Positions 35,056-43,394 are shown, counted from the first letter of the stretch. The stretch is DNA of 54,579 bases from Oscillospiraceae bacterium (GCA_019413245.1 DXNX01000001.1:1-54579); one strand, 5' to 3'. Translations and numbers: made by a program. The notes: a model not told the origin generated them from the letters alone.

Positions 35056-36497
35056 TGGACAGCAAGAATACGTTTTTATTGCAGGACACCGAAATGTTCA
35101 TGCGCGGTGAGCTGGACAACGTGACCGTTTCCGGCGGGCGCATCATGCTGGACATCGTGCAGGGCGGGCATGTGCCCTATGGCTGCTACACCAGCCCGGC
35201 CATCACCCTGCCCGCTTTTGACGCGGTGCGGGTGAGCTGGAACGCCGGGACCCCGCCGGACACCGCCGTGGAGGCCCAGGCCCGGGTGCTGGTGGATGGA
35301 AACTGGACGGCCTGGTCCAGTTTCGGCCGCTGGAGCCCGTACCTGGAGCGGGAGGGTGCCCGCCCCGCCACCCGCGGACCGCTGGTGCTCTCCTCCGACC
35401 ATCTGAATCTGGATTCCAAAATGGGCATGCAGGTCCAGCTGCGCATTTATCTGTACACCAAGGACGAAAAAAAGACCCCCACCGTCAGTCTGCTGGGGGT
35501 GAGCGTGCGGGCGGTGGATGTGATCCCGTCCGGCGGACGCCCGGTCAACGCAAAGCTGAATCTGATGCCGTACACCGTGGCTCCCCGCTGCCCGGCCCTG
35601 CATGATGTGATGGATCTGGCCATCTGTCTGACCAGCCTGACCAACCGCTGGGGCGCCGATATTCTGCCCGAAGAGTTCGCCCTGGCCATGCGGGATTTCC
35701 AGCCCGGTCAGGACCAGCGCAACCTGAGCTTTGCAGCGGCTGCTGCGGGCTGCTGGGGATTTCCCGCCTGGGTCTGCTGGGCCGACCCGGCGCTGCTGCG
35801 CGCGGAAGTCCGGGCCGGATACGGCGTCATTGTGGCGCTGAACCGCCGGGCGGTGGAAGTAGATGCCGGAATGCCGCCGGTGCGCTATGCGGCACTGCGC
35901 GGCTTTACCAATATGGACGGAACGCCCCAGGTATTGCTTATCGACCCGTGGGCCGGTATCAGCAATTTTGACGCCGAGACCCAGATGCCGCTGGATGAAT
36001 TTCTGGTGGCCTGGAACAATCTGGCTCTGTGCATGCGGCAGCGCCAGAAAGAGCTGCCGGAAGGCCGCCCCGAGCGTTCTTCCGTCTGGCTGCGCCACGA
36101 CAAGGACAGCCCGGAAGGATTGTACCAGATGTATCTGGGCGGAACGCCCCATCCCCTGCCCGACGATTTCTGCGGGGCGGTCCCCGCTCCGGCCGAGGTC
36201 TCCCCGGACGAGGCCGCCGATGAGACGGCCGCCCCGGCAGAGCAAGCACCCGATACACAGCCCGCTGCACCGGATGCCGCCCCCGCCCGTCCCGTTGCCG
36301 GCGGCGTTCTGGCCTGGTCCGTTCCGGATGAGCGCCCCCACGCCACCACGGCACACCGGACCCTGCATTTCACCCGTCCGGTCAGCGGCGGTATCCATCT
36401 GGGCACCCGCACCGCGCCCGATGAGCCGCCCACAAAATACACCGTATACGCCATCGACACCGCCGGGCGGATGCTGGTGGGCGATGTGATGGTCTGA
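35055..36497 (+). CDS. C39-like peptidase-fold protein, probably catalytically dead
   Basis: A 480-residue protein. Residues 1-165 form a beta-rich domain; residues 170-320 resemble the C39-like cysteine peptidase fold (LMPYTVAPRCPALHDVMDLAICLTSLTNRW, then YAALRGFTNMDGTPQVLLIDPWAG). The candidate nucleophile Cys is present in AICLTS, but the catalytic His of the family (normally G-H before VVRG) is missing, with RYAALRGF in its place. Residues 375-420 are a Pro/Ala/Glu linker, followed by a small C-terminal domain. No signal peptide is visible. The start at 35055 is set by overlap with the leader frame. Confidence 0.65.
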   Translation: MDSKNTFLLQDTEMFMRGELDNVTVSGGRIMLDIVQGGHVPYGCYTSPAITLPAFDAVRVSWNAGTPPDTAVEAQARVLVDGNWTAWSSFGRWSPYLEREGARPATRGPLVLSSDHLNLDSKMGMQVQLRIYLYTKDEKKTPTVSLLGVSVRAVDVIPSGGRPVNAKLNLMPYTVAPRCPALHDVMDLAICLTSLTNRWGADILPEEFALAMRDFQPGQDQRNLSFAAAAAGCWGFPAWVCWADPALLRAEVRAGYGVIVALNRRAVEVDAGMPPVRYAALRGFTNMDGTPQVLLIDPWAGISNFDAETQMPLDEFLVAWNNLALCMRQRQKELPEGRPERSSVWLRHDKDSPEGLYQMYLGGTPHPLPDDFCGAVPAPAEVSPDEAADETAAPAEQAPDTQPAAPDAAPARPVAGGVLAWSVPDERPHATTAHRTLHFTRPVSGGIHLGTRTAPDEPPTKYTVYAIDTAGRMLVGDVMV

Positions 36498-36504
36498 GCC
36501 AGAC

Positions 36505-36543
36505 AAAAAAAGCAGGCGGAGCGTTCAGCGTTCGCTCCGCCTG
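36505..36543 (-). terminator. Intrinsic terminator of the candidate ncRNA
   Basis: CAGGCGGAGCG (36513-36523) pairs with CGCTCCGCCTG (36533-36543); on the minus strand the stem is followed by C and T7 (36511-36505). On the plus strand no T tract follows, although the stem may still protect the 3' end of the C39-like mRNA. Confidence 0.85.
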
Positions 36544-36650
36544 AGAAGAAGGAGAAAAACAGAGCGTCCTGTTTGCACAATCCCGCCTGGCAAAACCCAC
36601 CCCTCTGAGTTTCACGGGACCCGGGGCGCTCTGGTTTTCCTCTTATTCCG
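36505..36650 (-). ncRNA. Candidate structured noncoding RNA with its own terminator
   Basis: Positions 36545-36566 and 36627-36649 form a long imperfect stem of about 20 base pairs closing a rod with an inner TCCCG/CGGGA stem (36581-36585 with 36615-36619) and a large internal loop. On the minus strand the rod is followed by a pyrimidine linker and an intrinsic terminator (36543-36505). The neighbouring minus-strand operon already ends at 36660-36712, so a separate minus-strand transcript best explains this second terminator. A possible -10, TATCAT, lies at 36656-36651, but the -35 is poor. It is not identifiable as a known RNA; it is shorter than 6S RNA. Confidence 0.5.
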
Positions 36651-36659
36651 ATGATATTG

Positions 36660-36712
36660 AAAAAAGCAAAGGCACTTTGGGCCATAGCTCAAAGCGCCTT
36701 TGCTTTTCTTTT
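36660..36712. terminator. Bidirectional terminator of the dlt-like operon
   Basis: A 16-bp stem (36664-36679 with 36690-36705, one mismatch) flanked by A6 on the left and TTTTCTTTTT on the right. Confidence 0.9.
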
Positions 36713-36786
36713 TGTATTATACAGCATTCATCCCCGCCGCGCAAGAGGCACTGTGTACAACATCTTTGTACACAAGGCCCCTCTCA

Positions 36787-37803
36787 TCAGGCGGTTTGCT
36801 CAAGCTGGGACAGCTGATAGTCGGCTTCCGCCTGGTTTTCGGCGGTTGCCTCGGCCATGGTCTGGGTATAGGTCTCGGCGTCCTTGTCCCAGCTTTCAAA
36901 CCCGGGCTGACCGCGATGGTCCTCCAGGGTATAGGTTCCGGTCAGGTACTGCCCCAGAACATCGGTCAGTTTCTGGGCGCCCAGCACATTCAGATGGGAA
37001 CCGCCGTCCGGGGTGTCGGTATGCCAGTCGATGCCGGGGTTCAGATCGGCCATATTGTAGTCCAGATAGGTCAGACCGTACTCATCGGCAAAGTCCTGGA
37101 CGCCGTTGTGACGGGCCAGATTCCAGCTGGACGAGGCCGGCACCGTGATGAGCAGCAGCTCGCTGTCATGCTCTTCGCACAGGGCCACAATACGCTTCAT
37201 ATACAGCCGCACCAAAAACGGGATAGGCTCCCGGGAACCGTCATCGTACATGTAGTCCCCGCGGGTGCTGGCCCCCACCGTGGTAATGGGCGTAAATCCC
37301 TTGTTGGTGTCCCGCCAGCTGTAATCGTGTTCCTCAAAGAGGTTGTCCGGGGTCAGGTCCTTCCAGTTGTCGTGGAAGCGCACCAGCGGGATCAGCTCGT
37401 CGGTGATGTCCCCGATGGCGGCCTGGAGCTCGGTTTCATTGCCCATACGGCTGTACACCACATCCGTACACAGCACCACCACCTTGGGGGACTGTTCCTC
37501 ATAAATGGAGCGCAGACGATAATAAATGTTATACACTGACAGCCAGCCGGAGGCATAGGTATAGCCGGTCACACCGCTGTCGCAGTACCACTGCATGGGG
37601 GAAATGCCCTGGGCAGCGTTGGAATCCCCTATGACCAGCACGTCGATGGTATCGAAGTCCTCGCCCAGGATGCCGCCGGCCGTGTAGCCGGACAGATAGC
37701 GGTTGGAGTGGGGCATCAGATAATGCCCCGCCAGAAACACCGCCATGGCCAGCACCAGCAGGAAAGCGGCCACATGGAGAATGTGTTTGATGCAGGATCT
37801 CAT
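36787..37803 (-). CDS. Extracytoplasmic SGNH-type transferase (DltD-like)
   Basis: A 338-residue protein with one N-terminal membrane anchor (about 8-28) and an outside SGNH/GDSL fold. The nucleophile motif is VLVIGDSNAAQGIS, and the catalytic Asp-His pair is in DGGSHLN near residue 265. In envelope acylation systems this protein takes the acyl group from the MBOAT shuttle tyrosine and places it on the polymer. It is shorter than classical DltD and lies last in the dlt-like operon. The start at 37803 has AAGGGAG upstream and is ten bases after the MBOAT stop. Confidence 0.85.
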   Translation of the reverse strand: MRSCIKHILHVAAFLLVLAMAVFLAGHYLMPHSNRYLSGYTAGGILGEDFDTIDVLVIGDSNAAQGISPMQWYCDSGVTGYTYASGWLSVYNIYYRLRSIYEEQSPKVVVLCTDVVYSRMGNETELQAAIGDITDELIPLVRFHDNWKDLTPDNLFEEHDYSWRDTNKGFTPITTVGASTRGDYMYDDGSREPIPFLVRLYMKRIVALCEEHDSELLLITVPASSSWNLARHNGVQDFADEYGLTYLDYNMADLNPGIDWHTDTPDGGSHLNVLGAQKLTDVLGQYLTGTYTLEDHRGQPGFESWDKDAETYTQTMAEATAENQAEADYQLSQLEQTA

Positions 37804-37812
37804 AATACTCCC

Positions 37813-39381
37813 TTAGAATTGCGCGTAAATAAAAGCAGCGGGGTCGTAGTGATCGCCGTAAGCGCCGAAAATCATGATGGACAGCACCGCGCCGATATAC
37901 ACGGCCCAGCGCAGCGCCAGCGGCCGCACCGCCAGTTCGGCACGCAGCTGATGGCCGCGATGATGCAGCCAGTCCACCGCAAACAGCACCGCAGCACCGA
38001 TGGCCAGCACCGCCATATCCCGGGCGTCCAGCTTGATGAGCAGGGAACCCTGATACGGCACGAAAAGCGAGCGGAGCATGTCCAGCGCCGCCCACACACC
38101 GTTGGAGCGGAAGAGCAGCATGCCGAAGTTGACCAGCACAAAGGTGCGCAGCACCTGCCACAGCCGGTAGGGCCGGGTCTTGCGCCAGGCGGGCAGGTCG
38201 GGCATCAGGCGCAAAAGCGCCGGTTCGGCCAGCTCGCCCAGCCATTGCAGGACAAAATAATAAAGTCCGTACAGCAGATACAGCCATCCGGCCCCGTGCC
38301 ACAGACCGATCAGGGCCCAGGTGATGCCCAGCCCCAGCCATACCGGCCACTGGCGGGCCGCGGCAGGGCTGACTTTTTCCCGGCAGAAGCGGGCAAATTT
38401 CTGCATGGGTCTGCTGAGAATGAGAGGCTGGAACACATATTCCCGCAGCCAGGCCCCCAACGTGATATGCCAGCGGCGCCAGAATTCGCCCACGCTGGCC
38501 GAGAAGAACGGCTGCCGGAAGTTTTCAGCCGGGTGAATGCCGAACAGCTCCGCCGAACCGCAGACAATATCCATACAGCCGGAAAATTCGGCGTACAGCT
38601 GCAAAGTATACAGCAATACGCCCAGTGCCGTAGCGGCGCCGCTGTACTTGGTCCAGTCGTCGAAGACGGCCTTCACATACATGTTGGCGCGGTCAGCAAT
38701 GACCATTTTCTTGAACAGACCCCAGACAATGCGCTGGATGCCGAAAGTCAGGTTCCGATAGGAGGGCGGCGGCGGATTCAGCAGCGAAGGCGACAGCGCA
38801 CCGTATCGGTCGAAGGGGCCTTCCACCACATGGGGCCAGAAGCTCAGGAACAGCAGCACCTGCCAGTACCGGCCGGCTGCCTTGCAGCTGCCCCGGTACA
38901 CATCCACCATATAACTGATGGCCATGAGGGTGAAGAAGCTCAGGCCCATGGGCTGCACCAGGGAGGGCACGGTCAACACCGGAGACCCCGGCAGGGATTC
39001 CATGAGCTGGGACAGCACCCGGGCCCCGAACGGCAGGTATTTTACAAAGAGCAGAATCCCTGCCATGGCCACCACGCCGCCGGTGACCGCTATCTTTTTG
39101 AGGGCTGCCACCTGCTTTTTGAACGGCTTGCGCCGGTCCGGCGGCAAGGCCGGGCGGGTTTCGGCCTGCAGGTCATCCAGGCGTCCCAGCAAGAGCCCGG
39201 CACCCCAGGCAACGGCCGCTGCCAGCAAAATATATACGATGTATCGTTTGGTACTGGCGAAATAGAACACCAGGCTGGCCGCCAGCAGCACGCCGGGGCG
39301 CCATTTCTGAGGAGCCAGTGCCCACAGCAGCCAGGCTGCCCCCAGAAACACAAACAGATAGATAAAAGAATTGTAAGACAT
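37813..39381 (-). CDS. dltB: MBOAT acyltransferase (DltB/AlgI-like) with fused acyl-shuttle motif
   Basis: A 522-residue membrane-bound O-acyltransferase with about eleven helices. The family core FWRRWHITLGAWLREYVFQPL and the catalytic-His motif GLWHGAGWLYLLYG are present. It is longer than classical DltB (about 400) and closer to AlgI-like proteins. Its last six residues are FIYAQF, an FxYxxF hexapeptide of the kind that acts as an acyl-tyrosine shuttle; in classical dlt operons this motif sits on the separate microprotein DltX, which is absent here. It lies between the carrier protein and the SGNH gene. Confidence 0.92.
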   Translation of the reverse strand: MSYNSFIYLFVFLGAAWLLWALAPQKWRPGVLLAASLVFYFASTKRYIVYILLAAAVAWGAGLLLGRLDDLQAETRPALPPDRRKPFKKQVAALKKIAVTGGVVAMAGILLFVKYLPFGARVLSQLMESLPGSPVLTVPSLVQPMGLSFFTLMAISYMVDVYRGSCKAAGRYWQVLLFLSFWPHVVEGPFDRYGALSPSLLNPPPPSYRNLTFGIQRIVWGLFKKMVIADRANMYVKAVFDDWTKYSGAATALGVLLYTLQLYAEFSGCMDIVCGSAELFGIHPAENFRQPFFSASVGEFWRRWHITLGAWLREYVFQPLILSRPMQKFARFCREKVSPAAARQWPVWLGLGITWALIGLWHGAGWLYLLYGLYYFVLQWLGELAEPALLRLMPDLPAWRKTRPYRLWQVLRTFVLVNFGMLLFRSNGVWAALDMLRSLFVPYQGSLLIKLDARDMAVLAIGAAVLFAVDWLHHRGHQLRAELAVRPLALRWAVYIGAVLSIMIFGAYGDHYDPAAFIYAQF

Positions 39382-39390
39382 ACCTGCCCC

Positions 39391-39627
39391 TTACTCTTCT
39401 TCCAGCCGCTGCACCAGGGCCAGAATGGCCTGCGGTGTGCGGAAGTTTTCCTCCTTGAGGTCCAGCGGGGTGATCTCGATGTCGAATTCACCGGTCAGCG
39501 CCATGACCAGGGACATGATGTCCACCGAATCCAGTTTGCCGCTCTTGACCAGTTCCTCCTCCGGTGCGGGATGCAGGCCGGGTTTGACTTCCTCGATCAG
39601 TGCAATGATTTCGTCGATGGTATGCAT
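39391..39627 (-). CDS. dltC: D-alanyl carrier protein-like acyl carrier
   Basis: A 78-residue carrier protein starting MHTIDEIIALIEEVKPG. The phosphopantetheine serine is in KLDSVDIMSLVM (around residue 36). Length fits DltC. AAGGAG precedes the ATG. It lies between the adenylation enzyme and the MBOAT, so the order is A-C-B-D instead of the usual A-B-C-D. It would carry the activated amino acid as a thioester to the MBOAT. Confidence 0.93.
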   Translation of the reverse strand: MHTIDEIIALIEEVKPGLHPAPEEELVKSGKLDSVDIMSLVMALTGEFDIEITPLDLKEENFRTPQAILALVQRLEEE

Positions 39628-39646
39628 AGGTATTCTCCTTTTTGGT

Positions 39647-41152
39647 TCAAAGCATGGCGGCCAGGGCCTTGCGGTCCACCTTGCCGTTGGCATTGTGGGG
39701 CATCTGCCGCAGACGCCGGTATTCGGCAGGCTGCATGTAGGGAGGCAGCCGTCCGGCCAGCCGGGCGCGGAGTTCTTCGCTCACATCCTTCTTCCCCTGG
39801 AAAAACAGCACCAGGCGGTCCCGGGCGGCATCGTACAGGCAGGCACATTCGTCCAGCTTTTCCTGCCCGAACGCCGCCGTCTCGATCTCGCCGGGTTCGA
39901 TGCGATACCCCATGTGTTTGATCTGGTTATCCAGACGCCCACAGTAGACCAGTTCTCCCCTGTCGTTATACCGCACCAGATCCCCGGTACGGTAGATCCG
40001 TTCGGGATAAGAGGTCTGCGCGGGATTGGGCACAAAGCGCTCGGCGGTCTTTTCCGGCTGACGGTAGTACCCCGCCGCCACAAAGCTACCGCGCACACAC
40101 AGTTCTCCGGCTTCGTCCGGGGCAGCAGGACGGTCACCGCACAGGATCAGCAGTCCGCAGTTGGAACAGGCACGCCCGATGGGCAGGCTCTCATCGTCCC
40201 GGAATTCCCGGTCCAGCTCATAGTACGCGCAGATGTCGGTGGTTTCGGTGGGGCCGTACAGGTTGGCAAACCGGGCATTGGGGTAATGGGCCCGCCAGTA
40301 GTTCAGCTTGGCCGTGGGCATGACCTCCCCCGCAAAGAGGATGGTATGCAGCGGCGGCGCGGCGGTATAGTCCAGCGCTTTCCAGTTGGCCACGATGCCC
40401 AGGGCCGAAGGCACCCAGTACAGGGTATTGACTTTCCGGGCACACAGGTATTCCAGCAGCTGCACCGGAAAGCTGAACAGCCGTCGGGGCAGCACCTGCA
40501 CGCAGGCTCCGCTGCGCAGGGCCCCGTACAGGTCGGTCACCGACATGGAGAAGTAGAAAGGCGTCTGGTTGCCCAGCACGGTTTCCGGCGAAAAATCAAA
40601 CGTGGAAACCACCCATTCACTGTATGCCAGTACGTTCCGATGGGTAACAGCCACCCCCTTGGGCAGTCCGGTGGAGCCGGAGGTGAACAGCACATAGGCA
40701 AGGTCTGTATCCACCACCGCCTGCCGCAAAGCGGTCATGCGGGGCGCATCGGGTTCGGTGGCCGCCGCAGATTCGTATTCCAGTACGGGAAACGGCCCGG
40801 CCAGCTCTCCGGCTGCGTCCGCATGGGCGGCATCGGTGAGAAGCACGGCCGGTTCCAGCTGGTTCAGAATGGCCCGGACCCGTTCCGGCGGCTGGGCGGT
40901 ATCCAGTACGGTGTAAAAACCGCCGGCGGCCAGCACTCCCAGCATGGCGTGAACGGCAGCAGCGCCCCGTTCCATGTACACCGCTACCGGACGGTGCAAT
41001 ACGCCCCCGGGCAGCTTGTCCAGCGCCGTGCCCACAGCGTTCACCGCACAGCGTGTCCCATCCCAGGTAAAAGCTGTGGTCTCATCGCAGTAGCTGGGCG
41101 ACTGCGGCCACAAGGTGGCCGTGCGGTCCAGCAGTTCCAGAATATGATGCAC
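39647..41152 (-). CDS. dltA: Amino-acid adenylating ligase (DltA-like)
   Basis: A 501-residue AMP-forming adenylation domain. Core motifs are AYVLFTSGSTGLPKGVAVTH (P-loop), NLYGPTETTD, YRTGDLVRYNDRGELVYCGR and the C-terminal catalytic Lys in NANGKVDRKAL. The size fits D-alanine ligases, which load DltC; that D-alanine is the substrate is likely from context but is not proven by the residues I can read. The gene appears to begin with GTG at 41152 (VHHILELLDRT), nine bases after GGAG; the ATG-led extension upstream crosses the promoter and terminator. Confidence 0.9.
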   Translation of the reverse strand: MHHILELLDRTATLWPQSPSYCDETTAFTWDGTRCAVNAVGTALDKLPGGVLHRPVAVYMERGAAAVHAMLGVLAAGGFYTVLDTAQPPERVRAILNQLEPAVLLTDAAHADAAGELAGPFPVLEYESAAATEPDAPRMTALRQAVVDTDLAYVLFTSGSTGLPKGVAVTHRNVLAYSEWVVSTFDFSPETVLGNQTPFYFSMSVTDLYGALRSGACVQVLPRRLFSFPVQLLEYLCARKVNTLYWVPSALGIVANWKALDYTAAPPLHTILFAGEVMPTAKLNYWRAHYPNARFANLYGPTETTDICAYYELDREFRDDESLPIGRACSNCGLLILCGDRPAAPDEAGELCVRGSFVAAGYYRQPEKTAERFVPNPAQTSYPERIYRTGDLVRYNDRGELVYCGRLDNQIKHMGYRIEPGEIETAAFGQEKLDECACLYDAARDRLVLFFQGKKDVSEELRARLAGRLPPYMQPAEYRRLRQMPHNANGKVDRKALAAML

Positions 41153-41195
41153 AGGCACGCACTCCTTTCTTTGCCCGGTTTTGGATATGGCTCCT

Positions 41196-41220
41196 ATTAT
41201 AGCACGCTGGTTTGTGCGAA
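41196..41220 (-). promoter_or_regulatory. Probable promoter -10 and motif upstream of the dlt-like operon
   Basis: TATAAT (41201-41196, minus strand) lies 44 bases before the GTG start; no good -35 is visible. GGTTT-GTGCG-AAACC (41209-41223), containing TTGTGCGAA (41212-41220), covers the expected -35, so an activator or other regulator may act here. Confidence 0.45.
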
Positions 41221-41261
41221 ACCGGCAAAGAAACGGCAAAGACCGGCCCCTGCGTTGATGC

Positions 41262-41306
41262 AGAAAAGCGCGCAGCTGTTTTTTCATCACAGCTGCGCGC
41301 TTTTCT
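41262..41306. terminator. Strong terminator of ilvE
   Basis: A perfect 18-bp stem (41262-41279 with 41289-41306) separating ilvE from the dlt-like operon, with a T-rich loop and TTTT within the 3' arm. Confidence 0.85.
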
Positions 41307-41351
41307 CAAGTTGTTTTCAAATGTAAAAGTTTTGCGAAAGTTGCCTGTTTA

Positions 41352-42431
41352 TCAGTACTTGGGCTCCACTTTCACGGTCCAGCCCTTGGTATCGGGCAGC
41401 TTGCCCCACTGGATGCCGGTGAGGGTATCGTACAGTTTCTGGGTCAGGGGGCCGATCTTGCCGCCGCCGATCATGGCAGCCTTGCCTTCCCAATCCAGCT
41501 CCTTGACGGGGCTGACGACAGCGGCGGTACCGGTGCCGAAGACTTCTTCCAGCTTGCCTTCGTCGGCGGCCTTCATGACATCGGCGATGGCCAGTTTGCC
41601 TTCGACGACCTCATAGCCCCAGTCCTTCAGCAGTTCGATGATGGAGCGGCGGGTTACACCGGGCAGGACGGTGCCGGTGCAGGCGGCGGTGTAGATCTTG
41701 CCGTCGATCTTGAACATGATGTTCATGGAACCGACTTCCTCGACGTACTTCTTTTCCACGCCGTCCAGCCACAGAACCTGGCTGAAGCCCTTTTCCTCGG
41801 CCAGTTCACCGGCCTTGATGGAAGCCGCGTAGTTGCCGCCGCACTTGGTGAAGCCGGTCAGGCCCGGGGCAGCACGGATGTATTCATCTTCCACATAGAT
41901 GCGGACCGGGTCCAGGCCCTCGGCGTAGTAGGCACCGGAGGGAGAGCAGATGATGACGAAGAGATAATGACGGGATGCATGCACGCCCAGGCCCACATCG
42001 GTGGCAAAGGCGAAGGGACGGATATACAGCGAAGCGCCGTCAGTATGGGGGACCCAATCGCGGTCAATGTCCACGAGGGCTTCCACAGCCTGGATGAAAT
42101 CCTCCACCGGAATCGGCGGCATGCACAGACGGTCGGCCGAATCCTGGAAGCGCTTGGCATTGCAGTCGGGACGGAACAGCTGGATGGTATTGTCTGCCGT
42201 GCGGTAGGCTTTCATACCTTCAAAAATTTCCTGCGCGTAATGGAAAACCGTGGTGGCGGGGTCCATGGGCAGACTCCCGTAGGGCACAATACGGGGGTCG
42301 TGCCAGCCTTCGCCGGCGGTGTAGTCCATCAGGAACATATGGTCGGTAAAGATCTTACCGAAGCCGAGCTTGCTCTCGTCCTGAGGTTTTTGTTTGGGTG
42401 TCTGGGTACGAGTGACCTTGATGTCCAACAT
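41352..42431 (-). CDS. ilvE: Branched-chain amino-acid aminotransferase
   Basis: PLP enzyme for the last step of leucine, isoleucine and valine synthesis. The 359-residue protein is the longer fold-type IV form: LGFGKIFTDHMFLMDYTAGEGW, FHYAQEIFEGMKAYRT, YIRPFAFATDVGLGVH, FTKCGGNYAASIKAGELA (with the PLP-lysine nearby) and EVGSMNIMFKIDG. The start MLDIKVTRT at 42431 follows GGAGAGAAGG; upstream in-frame starts run into the promoter. It is monocistronic, divergent from the HAD phosphatase gene. Confidence 0.96.
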   Translation of the reverse strand: MLDIKVTRTQTPKQKPQDESKLGFGKIFTDHMFLMDYTAGEGWHDPRIVPYGSLPMDPATTVFHYAQEIFEGMKAYRTADNTIQLFRPDCNAKRFQDSADRLCMPPIPVEDFIQAVEALVDIDRDWVPHTDGASLYIRPFAFATDVGLGVHASRHYLFVIICSPSGAYYAEGLDPVRIYVEDEYIRAAPGLTGFTKCGGNYAASIKAGELAEEKGFSQVLWLDGVEKKYVEEVGSMNIMFKIDGKIYTAACTGTVLPGVTRRSIIELLKDWGYEVVEGKLAIADVMKAADEGKLEEVFGTGTAAVVSPVKELDWEGKAAMIGGGKIGPLTQKLYDTLTGIQWGKLPDTKGWTVKVEPKY

Positions 42432-42451
42432 TTTTCCTTCTCTCCTTACTA

Positions 42452-42472
42452 TCGCACAAAATATTCGCACAA
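42452..42472. repeat. Short direct repeat in the ilvE leader
   Basis: On the minus strand TTTTGTGCGA occurs twice, separated by two bases (42474-42464 and 42462-42452 approximately), about 25-40 bases before the ilvE start and after the predicted transcription start. The core TTGTGCGAA also occurs upstream of dltA (41212-41220) and of oppA (45525-45533). Confidence 0.5.
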
Positions 42473-42534
42473 AACAGCTTACGCGGCCGTCCGGCGCCAC
42501 ACCGCGATGGGCAGTCCGTATAGCTATGCCCCTT

Positions 42535-42563
42535 ATTATAGCGCTGTAAAGTGTTGAATACAA
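42535..42563 (-). promoter_or_regulatory. Promoter of ilvE
   Basis: On the minus strand TTGTAT (42563-42558), 17-base spacer, TATAAT (42540-42535). The predicted leader is about 97 bases and holds the direct repeat at 42452-42472; no T-box features were seen. Confidence 0.75.
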
Positions 42564-42583
42564 GCCCCAAAGCAGAACTTTTG

Positions 42584-42612
42584 TTGCAAGGTTCCGCTTT
42601 TTGCGGTACAAT
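42584..42612 (+). promoter_or_regulatory. Promoter of the HAD phosphatase gene
   Basis: TTGCAA (42584-42589), 17-base spacer, TACAAT (42607-42612), 40 bases before the start codon; back to back with the ilvE promoter. Confidence 0.75.
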
Positions 42613-42651
42613 AAGGGCGCAATTACCGGTATATGAGAAGGAGAAGGTATA

Positions 42652-43305
42652 ATGGTCAAGGGCGTTATTTTTGACATGGACGGCCTGATGTTCGACACCG
42701 AACGTCTGTGGGACACTTTCTGGGAGCCATGCTGCAAGCGGCTGGGCCTGCCCATGCCCACGCCGGAATTCAAGGCCAGCGGCCGCGGTCTGGCCGGGGA
42801 AAATCTGAAGCGGCACCTGGTGGAGTTTTATCCCCAGGTGGACCCCGATTTGATGCTGAAGGCCGTATATGAGGTGGCTGAGGAACGGTTCCGCCATCCG
42901 GTCCCCTGCAAGCCGGGTCTACGCGAACTGCTGGACTGGCTGAAGGAGCACCACATCCCCTGCATTGTGGCCAGTTCCAGCCCCCGCAGCATCATTGAGA
43001 ATAACCTGAAAAACACCGGCGTGGACGGGTATTTTCAGGGCGTTGTGTGCGGTGCGGATGCAGAACATTCCAAGCCTGCACCGGATATTTTTCTGAAAGC
43101 CGCTGCCCAGCTGGGTTTGCCTGCCACCGAATGCCTGGTGCTGGAGGACAGCTTCAACGGTGTGCGCGCCGGCCATGCGGCAGGTGCCGTGACCGTGATG
43201 GTTCCCGATCTGGCCCAGCCCGATGAGGAAATCAAACAACTTTACACCTACTGCTGCCACGACCTGTTGGAAGTGCGGCAGATGCTGGAGGACGGCAAGC
43301 TGTAA
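42652..43305 (+). CDS. HAD-superfamily phosphatase / beta-phosphoglucomutase-like
   Basis: A 217-residue HAD subfamily IA protein. Motif I is FDMDGLMFDTE (nucleophile Asp and general acid Asp), the cap domain follows, motif II is IVASSSPR, motif III is the Lys in AEHSKPAPDIFLKA, and motif IV is VLEDSFNGVRAG. The FDMDGLMFDTE form and cap match the beta-phosphoglucomutase/sugar-phosphatase group. GAAGGAGAAGG precedes the ATG. The substrate cannot be read from sequence; no sugar operon adjoins it. Confidence 0.9.
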   Translation: MVKGVIFDMDGLMFDTERLWDTFWEPCCKRLGLPMPTPEFKASGRGLAGENLKRHLVEFYPQVDPDLMLKAVYEVAEERFRHPVPCKPGLRELLDWLKEHHIPCIVASSSPRSIIENNLKNTGVDGYFQGVVCGADAEHSKPAPDIFLKAAAQLGLPATECLVLEDSFNGVRAGHAAGAVTVMVPDLAQPDEEIKQLYTYCCHDLLEVRQMLEDGKL

Positions 43306-43356
43306 AGCGGCCCCGCTTTTTTCCCCTTCTTTTCTCCGCATACTGTATATACAGAC

Positions 43357-43394
43357 AAAAAACCGCCCCCGTGCCAAGCACGGGGGCGGTTCTT
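43357..43394. terminator. Bidirectional intrinsic terminator
   Basis: CCGCCCCCGTGC (43363-43374) pairs with GCACGGGGGCGG (43378-43389), flanked by A6 and TTCTT, between the convergent HAD and oppA genes. Confidence 0.93.

Noticed and set aside
36545..36649. 6S RNA
   Set aside because: The fold is rod-like but only about 105 nt long and I cannot match conserved 6S features, so it is left as an unassigned structured RNA.
42432..42534. T-box or other amino-acid riboswitch in the ilvE leader
   Set aside because: The leader is only about 97 bases, has no terminator and no T-box sequence; only a short direct repeat is visible.
43342..43353. CTGTATATACAG palindrome near the HAD gene end
   Set aside because: It lies between a stop codon and a strong terminator, where an operator would have no promoter to act on.
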